Assembly (NCBI GenBank): GCA_937916485.1
Contig: CALFSV010000145.1
Coordinates: 1 to 55,236 of the forward strand
Reading direction: 5' to 3'
Length of the DNA: 55,236 bases
DNA from: an uncultured Paracoccaceae bacterium
Lineage (GTDB): Bacteria; Pseudomonadota; Alphaproteobacteria; Rhodobacterales; Rhodobacteraceae
The notes below the pieces were generated by a model. It saw only the letters and a list, made by a program, of their open reading frames with translations, made no database searches and was not told where the DNA came from. Made by a program: the position numbers and the translations under genes. Below are positions 9,617 to 19,285 of the stretch, in pieces. Position 1 is the first letter of the stretch; each line of letters opens with the position of its first letter.

Positions 9617-9913
9617 ATGGGCGTGGTTGAGGATCTTGCAGACGAACTGGCCCGTGACGCCATCGCGGCGGCCAAACGGCTTGGCGACCCCGGCCTGATC
9701 GAAAAGGTGTCAAAGACCCTGGGCGATACGTCGACCACCACTCAAGAGGCCTATCTGACGGCCGTCCGCGTCCGCCTTGCCGCCGAACGAGCCCGCAACT
9801 TCATCGAGACCCAATTGGCCAAAGCCCCCCAAGGGGTGGCGGTTGGACCAGAAATTGATATCTCGAGCCAAAGGATCATGAACGCAGCGGATGACGGGGC
9901 TGGCGGCCACTAG
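9617..9913 (+). CDS. Small soluble protein of unknown function
   Basis: 98 residues, alanine-rich and helical, acidic at the N-terminus (VVEDLADELARDAIAAAKRLG), with a conserved-looking TTTQEAYLTAVRVRLAAERAR in the middle. No signal peptide or membrane segment. AGGCAGGG lies before the ATG. It stops 26 bp before the HD-hydrolase gene and is probably co-transcribed with it. I do not recognise a named family. Confidence 0.75.
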   Translation: MGVVEDLADELARDAIAAAKRLGDPGLIEKVSKTLGDTSTTTQEAYLTAVRVRLAAERARNFIETQLAKAPQGVAVGPEIDISSQRIMNAADDGAGGH

Positions 9914-9939
9914 CTCTCCCGCCCTTGACAGGAGAGCCT

Positions 9940-10527
9940 ATGTCCGACCGTCTGACCGCCCAATTCGATTTTCTGAACGAGGCCGACCGCCTCAAGTCGG
10001 TCTTGCGCGGCACGACACTTTGCGACGGATCGCGCCGCGAGAACTCGGGCGAGCATAGCTGGCACATCGCCCTCTACGCCCTGATCCTGCAAGAACATGC
10101 CATCGCCCCGGTCAACATAGACCGGGTGATCCGCATGCTCCTCATTCACGACCTTGTAGAGATCGACGCGGGCGACAACCCCATTCACGGCGATCATGAC
10201 GTCGCCGAAATGGCCCGGATCGAGCAGCTGGCCGCCGACCGCCTGTTTGGCATGCTGCCCCCCGACCAACGCGACAGCCTGCGCGCCTTGTGGGAAGAGT
10301 TTGAGGCCGCCGAAACCCCGGACGCCGTCTTTGCCAAAAGCGTCGACCGGGTGCAGCCCGTCATGGCCAACCTCGAATCGGGTGGCGGGACCTGGCCGGA
10401 ATACAAAGTTACGCCCGAACAGCTTGACACCCGGGTCGGAGCAAAAGTCCGGCGCGGCGCCCCTGTCCTTTGGGCCCAGCTCAAACAGCGGATCGACGAC
10501 TGGTTCGGCGCCCATTCCGCAGGCTGA
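9940..10527 (+). CDS. HD-domain phosphohydrolase (YfbR-like)
   Basis: 195 residues with an HD-type metal site: the first histidine in GEHSWHIALYAL (about residue 35), the HD pair in IHDLVEIDAGD (about residue 70), and a later aspartate near SVDRVQPV. It most resembles COG1896 proteins such as E. coli YfbR, a 5'-deoxynucleotidase; the natural substrate here is not certain. The ATG at 9940 has AGGAGA just upstream and is preferred over the in-frame ATG at 9925. It follows the 98-residue gene closely and precedes icd. Confidence 0.88.
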   Translation: MSDRLTAQFDFLNEADRLKSVLRGTTLCDGSRRENSGEHSWHIALYALILQEHAIAPVNIDRVIRMLLIHDLVEIDAGDNPIHGDHDVAEMARIEQLAADRLFGMLPPDQRDSLRALWEEFEAAETPDAVFAKSVDRVQPVMANLESGGGTWPEYKVTPEQLDTRVGAKVRRGAPVLWAQLKQRIDDWFGAHSAG

Positions 10528-10550
10528 CAGCTCAAGAGACGCGCAAAACC

Positions 10551-10590
10551 TTGCCGCAGCGCAGCGAAATAGTGTATACAATCGTATACA
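10551..10590 (+). promoter_or_regulatory. Candidate icd promoter with GTATAC-type operator
   Basis: TTGCCG (10551-10556) and TATACA (10575-10580), 18 bp apart, form a weak promoter. Overlying the -10 is the perfect inverted repeat TGTATAC-AATC-GTATACA (10573-10590). It can also be read as two GTATACAA units exactly 10 bp apart (10574 and 10584), so a dimer could bind on one DNA face. GTATAC-centred palindromes are typical of GntR-family operators; the regulator is not in this window. Confidence 0.5.
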
Positions 10591-10652
10591 AGCCTTCCAA
10601 AGGACAGTAAAATCGCCTATGAGGGGGCAAACCAGCGCCAGTGGAGTACCCC

Positions 10653-11864
10653 ATGACCAAGATCAAGGTTGCCAACCCGGTCGTCGAGCTTGACGGCGAT
10701 GAAATGACCCGGATCATCTGGGACTTTATCAAACAAAAGCTGATCCTTCCCTACCTCGACATCGACCTGAAGTACTATGATCTTGGGATGGAGGTGCGCG
10801 ACGCCACCGACGACCAGATCACCGTCGATGCAGCCCATGCCATCAAGGAACACGGGGTCGGCATCAAATGCGCCACCATCACCCCCGATGAGGCCCGGGT
10901 CGAGGAATTCGGGCTCAAACAGATGTGGCGGTCGCCCAACGGGACGATCCGCAACATCCTGGGCGGCGTGATCTTTCGCCAGCCCATCATCTGCCGAAAC
11001 GTCCCCCGCCTCGTCCCCGGCTGGACCCAGCCCATCGTGGTCGGCCGCCATGCTTACGGCGACCAATACCGCGCCACCGATTTCCGCTTTCCGGGCAAGG
11101 GCACGCTGACCCTCAAATTCGTCGGCGAGGACGGAGAGGTGATCGAACGCGAAGTGTTCCAGTCCCCAGGCGCAGGTGTCGCCATGGCGATGTACAACCT
11201 TGATGAAAGCATCATCGACTTTGCCCGCGCCTCCATGAACTATGGCCTGAACCTTGGCTGGCCGGTCTACCTGTCGACCAAGAACACAATCCTCAAGGCC
11301 TATGACGGCCGCTTCAAGGACCTATTCCAAAAGGTTTATGAGGAAGAATTCGCCAATAAGTTCAAGCAGGCTGGCATCACCTACGAACACCGGTTGATCG
11401 ACGACATGGTGGCCTCGGCCCTCAAGTGGTCGGGCGGCTATGTGTGGGCCTGCAAGAACTACGACGGCGATGTGCAGTCCGATACGGTGGCGCAAGGCTT
11501 CGGCTCGCTCGGGCTGATGACCTCCGTGTTGATGACGCCCGATGGCAAGGTGGTCGAGGCTGAGGCCGCCCACGGCACCGTCACCCGCCACTACCGCCAG
11601 CACCAGAAGGGCGAGGCGACATCGACCAATTCGATCGCCTCGATCTATGCCTGGACGGGCGGGCTAAAGCATCGGGCCAAGCTCGATGGTAACGTGCAGC
11701 TCGCCAAATTTGCCGACACGTTGGAAAAGGCCACCGTTCAGGCGGTCGAGGATGGTCATATGACCAAGGACCTCGCCCTGCTTGTCGGGCCCGAGCAGAA
11801 ATGGCTGACGACGATGGGCTACCTGGAAAAGGTGGACACCTATCTGAACAAGGCTCTAAGCTAG
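10653..11864 (+). CDS. icd: NADP-dependent isocitrate dehydrogenase
   Basis: 403 residues. The N-terminus [20 protein letters not shown] and the overall length match the eukaryote-like (type II) NADP-IDH found in alphaproteobacteria, not the E. coli type. It converts isocitrate to 2-oxoglutarate in the TCA cycle. The active-site strand [11 protein letters not shown] and the C-terminal [15 protein letters not shown] (cofactor region) are intact. The start is ATG at 10653 with GGAG 8 bp upstream; the GTG 12 bp earlier is less likely. It stands alone behind the GTATAC-type operator. Confidence 0.96.
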   Translation: MTKIKVANPVVELDGDEMTRIIWDFIKQKLILPYLDIDLKYYDLGMEVRDATDDQITVDAAHAIKEHGVGIKCATITPDEARVEEFGLKQMWRSPNGTIRNILGGVIFRQPIICRNVPRLVPGWTQPIVVGRHAYGDQYRATDFRFPGKGTLTLKFVGEDGEVIEREVFQSPGAGVAMAMYNLDESIIDFARASMNYGLNLGWPVYLSTKNTILKAYDGRFKDLFQKVYEEEFANKFKQAGITYEHRLIDDMVASALKWSGGYVWACKNYDGDVQSDTVAQGFGSLGLMTSVLMTPDGKVVEAEAAHGTVTRHYRQHQKGEATSTNSIASIYAWTGGLKHRAKLDGNVQLAKFADTLEKATVQAVEDGHMTKDLALLVGPEQKWLTTMGYLEKVDTYLNKALS

Positions 11865-11881
11865 CCCATCCGACGCGCTTT

Positions 11882-11908
11882 GCGACCGGCTCCACTGGCG
11901 TCGGTCGC
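11882..11908 (+). terminator. Weak hairpin after icd
   Basis: GCGACCG (11882-11888) pairs with CGGTCGC (11902-11908) across a 13-nt loop, 18 bp after the icd stop. No T run follows, so termination is uncertain. Confidence 0.3.
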
Positions 11909-12016
11909 GACCGGTTTGCCGCGACGCAGCGGAAGAACGGCTTCGGCTGGCCTTTCTTCTAGCCTTTTCTGCAATTGCACGGTAAGGGCCGGTCAACTCC
12001 GCAAAAGGCATGACTC

Positions 12017-13834
12017 ATGGACATTCGCAATATCGCGATCATCGCACACGTTGACCACGGCAAGACGACGCTGGTGGACGAACTGCTCAAGCAATCCGGC
12101 ACCTACCGCGAGAATCAGGCAACGACCGAACGTGCCATGGATTCCAACGACATCGAGCGTGAGCGGGGGATCACCATCCTCGCCAAATGTACCTCGGTCG
12201 AACATGACGGTATCCGTATCAACATCGTCGACACCCCCGGCCACGCCGATTTCGGTGGCGAGGTTGAGCGCATTTTGTCGATGGTCGACGGCGTTGTCCT
12301 TCTGGTCGATGCCGCCGAAGGCCCGATGCCGCAAACCAAATTCGTGACCGCCAAGGCGCTTGCCCTTGGGCTGAAGCCGATTGTCGTGCTGAACAAGGTC
12401 GACAAGGCCGACGCAGAGCCTGACCGGGCGCTGGACGAATGCTTTGACCTTTTCGCCAACCTTGGCGCAACGGATGAACAGCTTGATTTCCCCCACCTTT
12501 ACGCCTCTGGCCGCGCCGGCTGGGCCGATACGAGCCTTGAAGGCCCCCGCAAGGACCTGACGGCGCTGTTCGATCTGATCATCAGCCACGTTGAATCGCC
12601 CAAGCAGCAGGCTGCCAAGGATCAGCCGTTCCGTATGCTGGCGACCACCCTGTCCGCCGACCCCTTTATCGGTCGTATCCTGACCGGTCGGGTCGAGGCT
12701 GGCACGCTGCGCGCCGGCGAAACCGTCAAAGCGCTAAGCCGGAATGGCGAAAAGCTTGAGCAGTTCCGCGTGTCCAAGATCCTGGCCTTCCGCGGACTGT
12801 CCCAGCAGCCCATCGACGCCGCCGAAGCTGGCGACATCGTGACGCTGGCGGGCATGACCAAGGCGACGGTGGCAGACACGATCTGCGATTTGTCGAACGA
12901 CATTCCGATCCCATCGCAGCCCATCGATCCGCCAACCATCACCGTGACCTTCGGCATCAACGATTCGCCCCTCGCAGGCCGTGATGGCAAGAAGGTGCAG
13001 TCCCGCGTCATCCGCGAGCGTCTGATGCGCGAAGCCGAAGTGAACGTGGCGATCAAGATCGCCGACACCCCCGGTGGCGAGGCCTTTGAGGTGTCGGGCC
13101 GTGGTGAATTGCAGATGGGCGTCCTGATCGAAAACATGCGCCGCGAAGGGTTCGAGCTTTCGATTTCGCGCCCGCAGGTGATCTTCAAGGACGAAGGCGG
13201 GATCCGGATGGAACCCGTTGAGGAAGTGACCGTTGACGTCGATGACGAATACACTGGCGCTGTCGTGGAAAAGCTGACCGGCCCCCGCAAGGGCGACCTG
13301 GTCGAGATGAAGCCTGCCGGTGTCGGCAAGACCCGCATCATCGCCCATGTCCCGTCGCGTGGCCTGATCGGCTATCACGGCGAATTCCTCACCGACACTC
13401 GCGGCTCTGGCGTGCTCAACCGCATCTTCCACGGCTGGACCCCTCACCGCGGCCCGATCCAGGGCCGTCGTCAGGGCGTTCTGGTCTCAATGGGATCGGG
13501 TACGGCCGTCGCCTATTCGCTTTGGAAGCTTGAGGATCGCGGCAAGATGTTCGTGGTACCGCAGGATCCGGTCTACGAAGGCATGATCATCGGCGAGCAT
13601 AGCCGTGAAAACGACCTTGATGTGAACCCGCTCAAGGGCAAGCAGCTGACCAACGTCCGTGCCTCTGGCACGGACGAGGCTGTCCGCCTGACCCCGCCGG
13701 TCATCATGAGCCTTGAGCAGGCGATTGCCTATATCGACGATGATGAGCTGGTCGAAGTGACGCCCAACGCCATCCGTCTGCGCAAACGCTTCCTCGACCC
13801 CCACGAGCGCAAGCGCCAGGCCCGCGCCAGCTAA
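12017..13834 (+). CDS. typA: TypA/BipA ribosome-associated GTPase
   Basis: 605 residues, full length for BipA. G motifs are intact: [10 protein letters not shown] (G1), ERERGITI with the switch threonine (G2), [14 protein letters not shown] (G3) and LNKVDKAD (G4). The EF-Tu/EF-G-like domains and the BipA-specific C-terminal domain (from about residue 480) follow. BipA associates with the 70S or 30S ribosome under stress and aids 50S assembly. It is a single gene; its stop codon overlaps the end of the convergent MOSC gene by 4 bp. Confidence 0.97.
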   Translation: MDIRNIAIIAHVDHGKTTLVDELLKQSGTYRENQATTERAMDSNDIERERGITILAKCTSVEHDGIRINIVDTPGHADFGGEVERILSMVDGVVLLVDAAEGPMPQTKFVTAKALALGLKPIVVLNKVDKADAEPDRALDECFDLFANLGATDEQLDFPHLYASGRAGWADTSLEGPRKDLTALFDLIISHVESPKQQAAKDQPFRMLATTLSADPFIGRILTGRVEAGTLRAGETVKALSRNGEKLEQFRVSKILAFRGLSQQPIDAAEAGDIVTLAGMTKATVADTICDLSNDIPIPSQPIDPPTITVTFGINDSPLAGRDGKKVQSRVIRERLMREAEVNVAIKIADTPGGEAFEVSGRGELQMGVLIENMRREGFELSISRPQVIFKDEGGIRMEPVEEVTVDVDDEYTGAVVEKLTGPRKGDLVEMKPAGVGKTRIIAHVPSRGLIGYHGEFLTDTRGSGVLNRIFHGWTPHRGPIQGRRQGVLVSMGSGTAVAYSLWKLEDRGKMFVVPQDPVYEGMIIGEHSRENDLDVNPLKGKQLTNVRASGTDEAVRLTPPVIMSLEQAIAYIDDDELVEVTPNAIRLRKRFLDPHERKRQARAS

Positions 13835-14301
13835 GCTATTTGTTCAACCCGGTCCCCCAGTTGGATGGGACCGGGTTCAACAACCTCGGCGCACCATCCC
13901 CCATGACCGCGCATCGCATTGTAAGCCCCTGTTACAAGGGCTTTTTCCATGCGTAAACAAGGCGCGCAGGGTGTCGTCATCCTGATCACGGCTCCGCCGA
14001 TCCGGATCGGATGATTGTGCAGGGCGGTCAGATTGATGCCCGACACCATGATATTGCGGCGCAGGTCTTGCGGGCTGATCGCGTCACGGTGTGCAAGAGA
14101 CGCGATGACCGGAAGATGTTCTGCCTGGATGCGCGTCACAGCCCGCTTGCCCGGCCGGGCATGATCGCCCTCTAACCCGCTCACCAGAAGCTCTGCCCGA
14201 CCAACCGGGCGAAGGTCGGCCAGCCGCTTTGGCCGCAGGCCGATCCAGGTGACCTCGCCGGGTGCTGCATGGGTGCGCAGCAGCTCGGCCATTGGGATCA
14301 T
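13831..14301 (-). CDS. MOSC-domain protein
   Basis: 156 residues. The MOSC (Mo-cofactor sulfurase C-terminal) signature is visible: VSGLEGDHARPGKRAVTRIQ near residue 50, LRRNIMVSGINLTAL near 90, and the reactive-cysteine region TTPCAPCLRMEKAL near 115. Stand-alone MOSC proteins are thought to handle sulfur or molybdenum-cofactor reactions; the substrate is not defined. It overlaps the DUF1330 gene upstream by 4 bp (ATGA) and typA downstream by 4 bp, and probably shares a transcript with alaS. Confidence 0.88.
   Translation of the reverse strand: MIPMAELLRTHAAPGEVTWIGLRPKRLADLRPVGRAELLVSGLEGDHARPGKRAVTRIQAEHLPVIASLAHRDAISPQDLRRNIMVSGINLTALHNHPIRIGGAVIRMTTPCAPCLRMEKALVTGAYNAMRGHGGWCAEVVEPGPIQLGDRVEQIA
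13840..13883 (+). terminator. typA terminator hairpin inside the 3' end of the MOSC gene
   Basis: AACCCGGTCCC (13846-13856) pairs with GGGACCGGGTT (13867-13877) across a 10-nt loop. One mismatch outward, another 5 bp (TTGTT/AACAA) extend the stem. It begins a few bases after the typA stop but lies within the coding sequence for the C-terminus of the convergent MOSC protein, so the hairpin and the codons share the same bases. Confidence 0.6.
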
Positions 14302-14585
14302 TCGAATTCTTCGACGATGACCAGTTCGCGTTGCGCGGCCCCTTTGGCAAAGCCGAGAGCCTCTTGATAAGCCTCTGAAAAGTAACAGTCATGCGCCGCC
14401 TGCAAGGATGGGAACCGGGCCACAACGTTGCGTGGGCGGTCCGGGCCTTCCAACTGCTCATAGGCACCGCCACGGGCGAGGAAGACACCGCCGTGGTCGG
14501 CGATGGCAACGCTGGCGCGGGTGGCGTACTGGCCATAGGCCTCGGCGTCCGAGACCTTGACGTGTGCGATCCAAAGGGCGGTCAT
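14298..14585 (-). CDS. DUF1330-family protein
   Basis: 95 residues with the ferredoxin-like dimeric alpha/beta-barrel pattern of DUF1330: [17 protein letters not shown] at the start, [16 protein letters not shown] in the middle and [20 protein letters not shown] after it. No enzyme activity is established for the family. It is locked between alaS and the MOSC gene by two 4-bp ATGA overlaps, so the three genes are translated in order from the alaS transcript. Confidence 0.88.
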   Translation of the reverse strand: MTALWIAHVKVSDAEAYGQYATRASVAIADHGGVFLARGGAYEQLEGPDRPRNVVARFPSLQAAHDCYFSEAYQEALGFAKGAAQRELVIVEEFE

Positions 14586-17242
14586 GCAATGCCTCCTATA
14601 ACTGTTTCCGCCGCCGCGATGGCGGCCTCTGCGTTATCGGCACTGGCAGCGCCGCCCTGTGCCATGTCGGGGCGGCCACCGCCGCCCTTGCCGCCCAATT
14701 CAGCCACAGCGGCGCGCAACACGTCAACGGCGGACAGCTTGTCCGTCAGATCCTTGGTCACGCCAGCCGCAACAGCCGCCTTGCCATCGGCATCCGCGAT
14801 CAGCAGGACAACGCCGGTTCCCAACTGCGCCTTCAGCTCATCCACCAGCGCCGGAAGGTCCTTGCCGGTCACGCCGCTCAGCACCTGAGCTTTGAAGGCG
14901 ATCCCGTTGATATCCTTGGCGGGTTCCTCTGCCTTGGCCCCCCCGGACATTGCCAGATCACGCCGCAACTGCGCGACCTCGTTGCTGAGGCTCCGGCGTT
15001 CGTCGATCAGCGCCCGAACGCGGTCCAGCACATCGCCGCTTTGCGCCTTCAAGAGGGCAGCAACTTCGGTCAAAACCCGGTCCTGACCGGCCAGATGGTC
15101 AAGGGCCGCCTGCCCCGTCAGCGCCTCGATCCGGCGGACACCTGAACTGGACGCACTGTCGCCCAAAAGGACAAAGGCCCCGATGTCACCTGTCTGGCGC
15201 ACATGGGTGCCGCCGCAAAGCTCGAGCGAATAGGTCGCGCCATCGGCGCCCTTGCCAGACCCAACAGCCCGCCCCATCGACACTACGCGGACCTCGTCGC
15301 CATACTTCTCACCAAACAGCGCTTGCGCCCCAAGGGCGCGGGCATCGTCGGGTGTCATGATCCGCGTCTCAACCGGGGTGTTCTGGCGGATCATTGCGTT
15401 GACCTCGGCATCGACCTTGGCAATCTCGGCCTCCGTCATCCCCTTACCGTGGCTGAAGTCAAATCGCAGGCGGTCCGGCGCGTTCAGCGAGCCACGCTGG
15501 GCCACATGATCGCCCAGAGCGTTGCGCAGCGCCTCGTGCAACAGGTGCGTGGCTGAGTGGTTGGCCCGGATCGTCGTCCGGCGGCCATGGTCCACCTCAA
15601 GCTTGGCGGGCTGACCCTTCAGGATCGCCCCTTCGGTCACTTCGGCAATGTGAATAAAGACGCCCGCCATCTTCTTGGTGTCCGTCACATGGGCAAGGCC
15701 GGTATCGGTCCTGATCCAGCCAGCGTCCCCCACCTGACCACCCGATTCCGCATAGAACGGCGTCTGGTTGACCACGATCTGCACCTTCTGGCCGGTCTGG
15801 GCATCGCCTACGGCGGCGCCATCGCGGACAAGGGCCTGCACTTCGCCCTCGGCTGTCTCTGTCTCGTAGCCCAGAAACTCGGTCACGCCGCCCTGCTCGG
15901 CCAGATCGAACCAAAGCGAGGCATCGGCAGTTTCGCCAGTGCCGGCCCAGGCCGCGCGGGCCTTGGCCTTTTGCTCGGCCATGGCGGCGTCAAAGCCGTG
16001 CTGGTCCACGCCCCGGCCCTTTTCGCGCAACGCGTCCTGCGTCAGGTCAAGGGGGAAGCCATAGGTGTCGTAAAGCTTGAACGCCGTTCCACCGGGCAGG
16101 TCCGCGCCTTCGGGAAGATCGGTCAATTCCTCGTCCAGCAGTTTCAGACCCCGGTCCAGCGTCTGTTTGAAGCGGGTTTCCTCGGCAAGCAACGTCTCTT
16201 CGATCTGACGGCGTCCCTGACCAAGTTCCGGGTAGGCATTGCCCATCTGGCGGACCAGCTCTGGCACCAGCCGGTGCATGACCGGATCGGTCGTGCCCAG
16301 CAGGTGCGCGTGGCGCATGGCCCGCCGCATGATCCGGCGCAACACGTATCCGCGTCCTTCGTTCGAGGGCAGGACACCTTCGGCGATCAGGAAAGAGGTC
16401 GTGCGCAGGTGATCCGCCATAACGCGCAGGTGGGGTAGCGTATCCCCTTCAGGATCGCGGTTCGTGGCATGGGCCGCGGCCTCGACCAGTGACTTGAGAA
16501 GGTCTGTCTCAAAGACAGAGTTGGTGCCCTGCATCAGCGACGCAAACCGCTCCAGCCCCATGCCGGTGTCGATCGATTGCATGTCGAGCGGGGTCATGGT
16601 GCCGTCAGCGAACTGTTCGTTCTGCATGAACACGACGTTCCAAATCTCGATGAACCGGTCGCCGTCCTCTTCGGGGCTGCCGGGCGGGCCGCCCCAGATG
16701 TGGGGGCCGTGGTCAAAGAAGATCTCGGTGCAGGGACCACAAGGGCCGGTCGGCCCCATCCGCCAGAAGTTGTCGTCGGTGGGGATGCGGATAATACGGG
16801 AGTCCGGGACGCCGATCTTTTTCCAGATGCCAGCCGCCTCGTCGTCAGTGTGGTAGACGGTGACGTGCAGCCGTTCCTTGTCGAGCGCAAAGTCCTTGGT
16901 TAAAAGCTCCCAAGCGAAAGGGATCGCCTCTTGCTTGAAGTAGTCACCGAAGGAAAAGTTGCCCAGCATTTCAAAGAACGTCAGGTGACGGGCGGTATAG
17001 CCGACATTGTCGAGGTCATTGTGCTTGCCCCCGGCGCGCACGCATTTTTGCGCGGTCGTGGCACGGGTGTAGTCGCGGTGCTCGATCCCGGTGAACAGGT
17101 TCTTGAACTGCACCATGCCCGAGTTGGCGAACATCAGGGTCGGATCGTTGCGCGGCACAAGCGGGGACGAGGCCACGACCTCGTGCCCCTGCCGGGCAAA
17201 GAAATCGAGGAAGGTCGAGCGGATATCAGCAAGCGAAGTCAT
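14582..17242 (-). CDS. alaS: Alanyl-tRNA synthetase
   Basis: 886 residues, normal for bacterial AlaRS. The N-terminal class II catalytic core begins [18 protein letters not shown] and contains [10 protein letters not shown]. The editing domain carries the zinc-binding [11 protein letters not shown] (about residue 565) and CGGTHV (about residue 680), and the C-terminal C-Ala domain ends with [15 protein letters not shown]. It charges tRNA-Ala and clears mischarged Ser or Gly. It is the first gene of a three-gene run with the DUF1330 and MOSC genes, separated from recA by a terminator. Confidence 0.98.
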   Translation of the reverse strand: MTSLADIRSTFLDFFARQGHEVVASSPLVPRNDPTLMFANSGMVQFKNLFTGIEHRDYTRATTAQKCVRAGGKHNDLDNVGYTARHLTFFEMLGNFSFGDYFKQEAIPFAWELLTKDFALDKERLHVTVYHTDDEAAGIWKKIGVPDSRIIRIPTDDNFWRMGPTGPCGPCTEIFFDHGPHIWGGPPGSPEEDGDRFIEIWNVVFMQNEQFADGTMTPLDMQSIDTGMGLERFASLMQGTNSVFETDLLKSLVEAAAHATNRDPEGDTLPHLRVMADHLRTTSFLIAEGVLPSNEGRGYVLRRIMRRAMRHAHLLGTTDPVMHRLVPELVRQMGNAYPELGQGRRQIEETLLAEETRFKQTLDRGLKLLDEELTDLPEGADLPGGTAFKLYDTYGFPLDLTQDALREKGRGVDQHGFDAAMAEQKAKARAAWAGTGETADASLWFDLAEQGGVTEFLGYETETAEGEVQALVRDGAAVGDAQTGQKVQIVVNQTPFYAESGGQVGDAGWIRTDTGLAHVTDTKKMAGVFIHIAEVTEGAILKGQPAKLEVDHGRRTTIRANHSATHLLHEALRNALGDHVAQRGSLNAPDRLRFDFSHGKGMTEAEIAKVDAEVNAMIRQNTPVETRIMTPDDARALGAQALFGEKYGDEVRVVSMGRAVGSGKGADGATYSLELCGGTHVRQTGDIGAFVLLGDSASSSGVRRIEALTGQAALDHLAGQDRVLTEVAALLKAQSGDVLDRVRALIDERRSLSNEVAQLRRDLAMSGGAKAEEPAKDINGIAFKAQVLSGVTGKDLPALVDELKAQLGTGVVLLIADADGKAAVAAGVTKDLTDKLSAVDVLRAAVAELGGKGGGGRPDMAQGGAASADNAEAAIAAAETVIGGIA

Positions 17243-17314
17243 GGGAGGCTCTCAGTCTGTACGTGACGGCCCGCGAGGAATAGCGGTCACCCGCCGCACT
17301 GTCCATTGCCTACG

Positions 17315-17348
17315 AAAAAGGGCGCCGGGTTTCCCCGACGCCCTTTTC
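17315..17348 (-). terminator. Intrinsic terminator of recA
   Basis: AAAAGGGCG (17316-17324) pairs with CGCCCTTTT (17339-17347), and the stem continues with CGGG/CCCG around a TTTC loop. Read on the minus strand it ends in a run of five T, about 70 bp after the recA stop. Being A/T-tailed on both sides it could work in either direction. Confidence 0.85.
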
Positions 17349-17416
17349 CCGAAAGACCGCTCTGCCATTCTGGCAAACACAGGCTTTCTGACGGACCCGT
17401 TCTGCGCAGATCGGGC

Positions 17417-18496
17417 CTACATTTCCACCATATCGCTGTCGTCGTCGCTGCTGCCGCCTGTCAGGTCGAAATCAAGGCCGTGCGCGGCCCGGATCTTGTC
17501 CTCGATCTCAAGCGCCATCGCGGAATGCTCGCGCAAGAAGGTTTTGGCGTTCTCGCGGCCTTGCCCGATCCTTTCGTCCCCGTAAGAGAACCAGGACCCA
17601 GACTTTTCGACGACACCGGCCTTGACGCCAAGGTCAATGATCTCGCCCATCTTGGAGATGCCTTCGCCGTACATGATGTCAAACTCGACCTGCTTGAAGG
17701 GCGGTGCTACCTTGTTCTTGACGACCTTCACGCGGGTTGCGTTGCCCACAACCTCATCACGGTCCTTGACCGATCCGATCCGGCGGATATCCAGACGCAC
17801 AGAGGCGTAGAATTTCAAGGCGTTACCACCCGTCGTTGTTTCGGGAGAGCCGAACATGACGCCGATCTTCATCCGGATCTGGTTGATGAAGATCACCATA
17901 CAGCCAGAGCGGCTGATCGAACCGGTCAGCTTGCGCATCGCCTGGCTCATCAGTCTGGCGTGGACGCCGACGCTGCTGTCGCCCATGTCACCCTCAAGCT
18001 CGCTCTTGGGGGTCAGGGCCGCGACGCTGTCGACGACAACAAGGCTGACCGCGCCAGAGCGGACCAGCGTATCGACGATCTCAAGCGCCTGTTCGCCGGT
18101 ATCGGGCTGCGAAATCAGCAACTCATCCAGGTTCACGCCCAGCTTCTTGGCGTATTGCGGGTCAAAGGCATGTTCGGCATCGACAAAGGCGCAGACGCCG
18201 CCCTTTTTCTGCTCTTCCGCGATGGAATGCAGCGTCAGGGTGGTCTTGCCCGATGATTCCGGGCCGTAAATCTCGATGATGCGGCCCTTGGGCAGGCCGC
18301 CTATGCCAAGCGCGATGTCGAGGCCCAGCGAACCGGTCGATGTCGCCTCGATGTCAGGCATCTGGTTCTGCCCGCCGAGCTTCATGATAGAGCCCTTGCC
18401 GAACTGACGCTCAATCTGAGCGAGCGCTGAATCGAGCGCCTTTTGCCGGTCGGCCGTCTGCTTGTCAGTCATTTTCAAAAGATCTGCCGTTGCCAT
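17417..18496 (-). CDS. recA: RecA recombinase
   Basis: 359 residues. Walker A is [14 protein letters not shown] (about residue 80), followed by the RecA signature [14 protein letters not shown] and loop L2 region [22 protein letters not shown]. The C-terminus is acidic ([11 protein letters not shown]), as usual. RecA drives homologous recombination and LexA self-cleavage in the SOS response. The ATG at 18496 fits the standard N-terminus ([20 protein letters not shown]); in-frame codons further upstream are not supported. A LexA box lies 51 bp upstream. Confidence 0.97.
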   Translation of the reverse strand: MATADLLKMTDKQTADRQKALDSALAQIERQFGKGSIMKLGGQNQMPDIEATSTGSLGLDIALGIGGLPKGRIIEIYGPESSGKTTLTLHSIAEEQKKGGVCAFVDAEHAFDPQYAKKLGVNLDELLISQPDTGEQALEIVDTLVRSGAVSLVVVDSVAALTPKSELEGDMGDSSVGVHARLMSQAMRKLTGSISRSGCMVIFINQIRMKIGVMFGSPETTTGGNALKFYASVRLDIRRIGSVKDRDEVVGNATRVKVVKNKVAPPFKQVEFDIMYGEGISKMGEIIDLGVKAGVVEKSGSWFSYGDERIGQGRENAKTFLREHSAMALEIEDKIRAAHGLDFDLTGGSSDDDSDMVEM

Positions 18497-18546
18497 GTTT
18501 CTCATCCTTATCACACACCCCTTGCAGGGCGGCAATCGCTGCCTTT

Positions 18547-18588
18547 GTTCTTCTCTTGTTCTCATCCTAATGCGGACAAAAGTAGAAC
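18547..18588. promoter_or_regulatory. LexA (SOS) box upstream of recA
   Basis: GTTC-TTCTCTT-GTTC at 18547-18561 matches exactly the alphaproteobacterial LexA box GTTC-N7-GTTC. A degenerate second copy, GGAC-AAAAGTA-GAAC (one mismatch, opposite orientation), is at 18574-18588. Both lie between recA and the divergent sulfotransferase-like gene, so the latter could also be touched by SOS control. Confidence 0.85.
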
Positions 18589-18682
18589 ATTTCAAGTAAA
18601 ATCTTCACCTCCCACTTTTCGTCTGGAAGGGTTAAAGAGTGGTTTATGCTTGTGCATCATCGGGCTGGACCCGGGAAAGGGC

Positions 18683-19285
18683 ATGGAATTGTTTGTTTTT
18701 TGGAAAGAGGCGTTGGTTTTTCTGGCCGTGCCCAAGACCGGGACAACGGCGATCGAGGGGGCATTGGCCCCCCGGGCCGCCATGGTTCTGCGCGACCCGC
18801 CCCACCTCAAGCATTCACCGGTCTACCGCTACAGACGATTCCTTGCCCCCTTCTTTGCCCAGGCCGGCGGGCAAGAGATGGAGACGATGGCGGTGGTGCG
18901 CCATCCCGTCGACTGGTTGGGAAGTTGGTATCGCTATCGCCACCGCGACGATCTGATTGGCCATCCCAACAGCACCCGGGGCATCAGCTTTGACGATTTC
19001 GTTGGCGAATATGTAAAGGGCAAACCTGCCGCCTTTGCGGCAGTGGGCAGTCAGGCAAAGTTCCTCAACAATGCAGATGGGACCGTGGGTGTGAACCACC
19101 TGTTCCGCTATGACGCCCAACCTCGGCTGATCGCCTTTCTGCAAGACCGCCTGAACGTCCGGATGGAACTGCCCCAGCTTAACGTATCGCCCCGGATGGA
19201 ACTAACGCTCTCCGCCTCGATGCGGGACAAACTTGAACGGAAATGCGCCGACGAGTTCGCAGTCTGGGAGGCTGGACAAGGTTAG
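18683..19285 (+). CDS. Sulfotransferase-like protein
   Basis: 200 residues. The N-terminal FLAVPKTGTTAIEGAL (about residue 12) is the PAPS-binding loop of the sulfotransferase fold, and VVRHPVDWLGSWYRYR (about residue 72) matches the second PAPS-contacting motif (RxPxxRxxS-type). It is shorter than most sulfotransferases (250-350), so it may be a compact member. The ATG at 18683 has AAAGGG just upstream; longer in-frame starts reach back into recA and are rejected. It converges on the antiporter gene with a 4-bp overlap. The acceptor substrate is unknown. Confidence 0.78.
   Translation: MELFVFWKEALVFLAVPKTGTTAIEGALAPRAAMVLRDPPHLKHSPVYRYRRFLAPFFAQAGGQEMETMAVVRHPVDWLGSWYRYRHRDDLIGHPNSTRGISFDDFVGEYVKGKPAAFAAVGSQAKFLNNADGTVGVNHLFRYDAQPRLIAFLQDRLNVRMELPQLNVSPRMELTLSASMRDKLERKCADEFAVWEAGQG

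Noticed and set aside
18443..18682. Upstream extension of the sulfotransferase-like protein
   Set aside because: It would overlap the recA start and the LexA box. The ATG at 18683 has a ribosome site and begins just before the PAPS loop.
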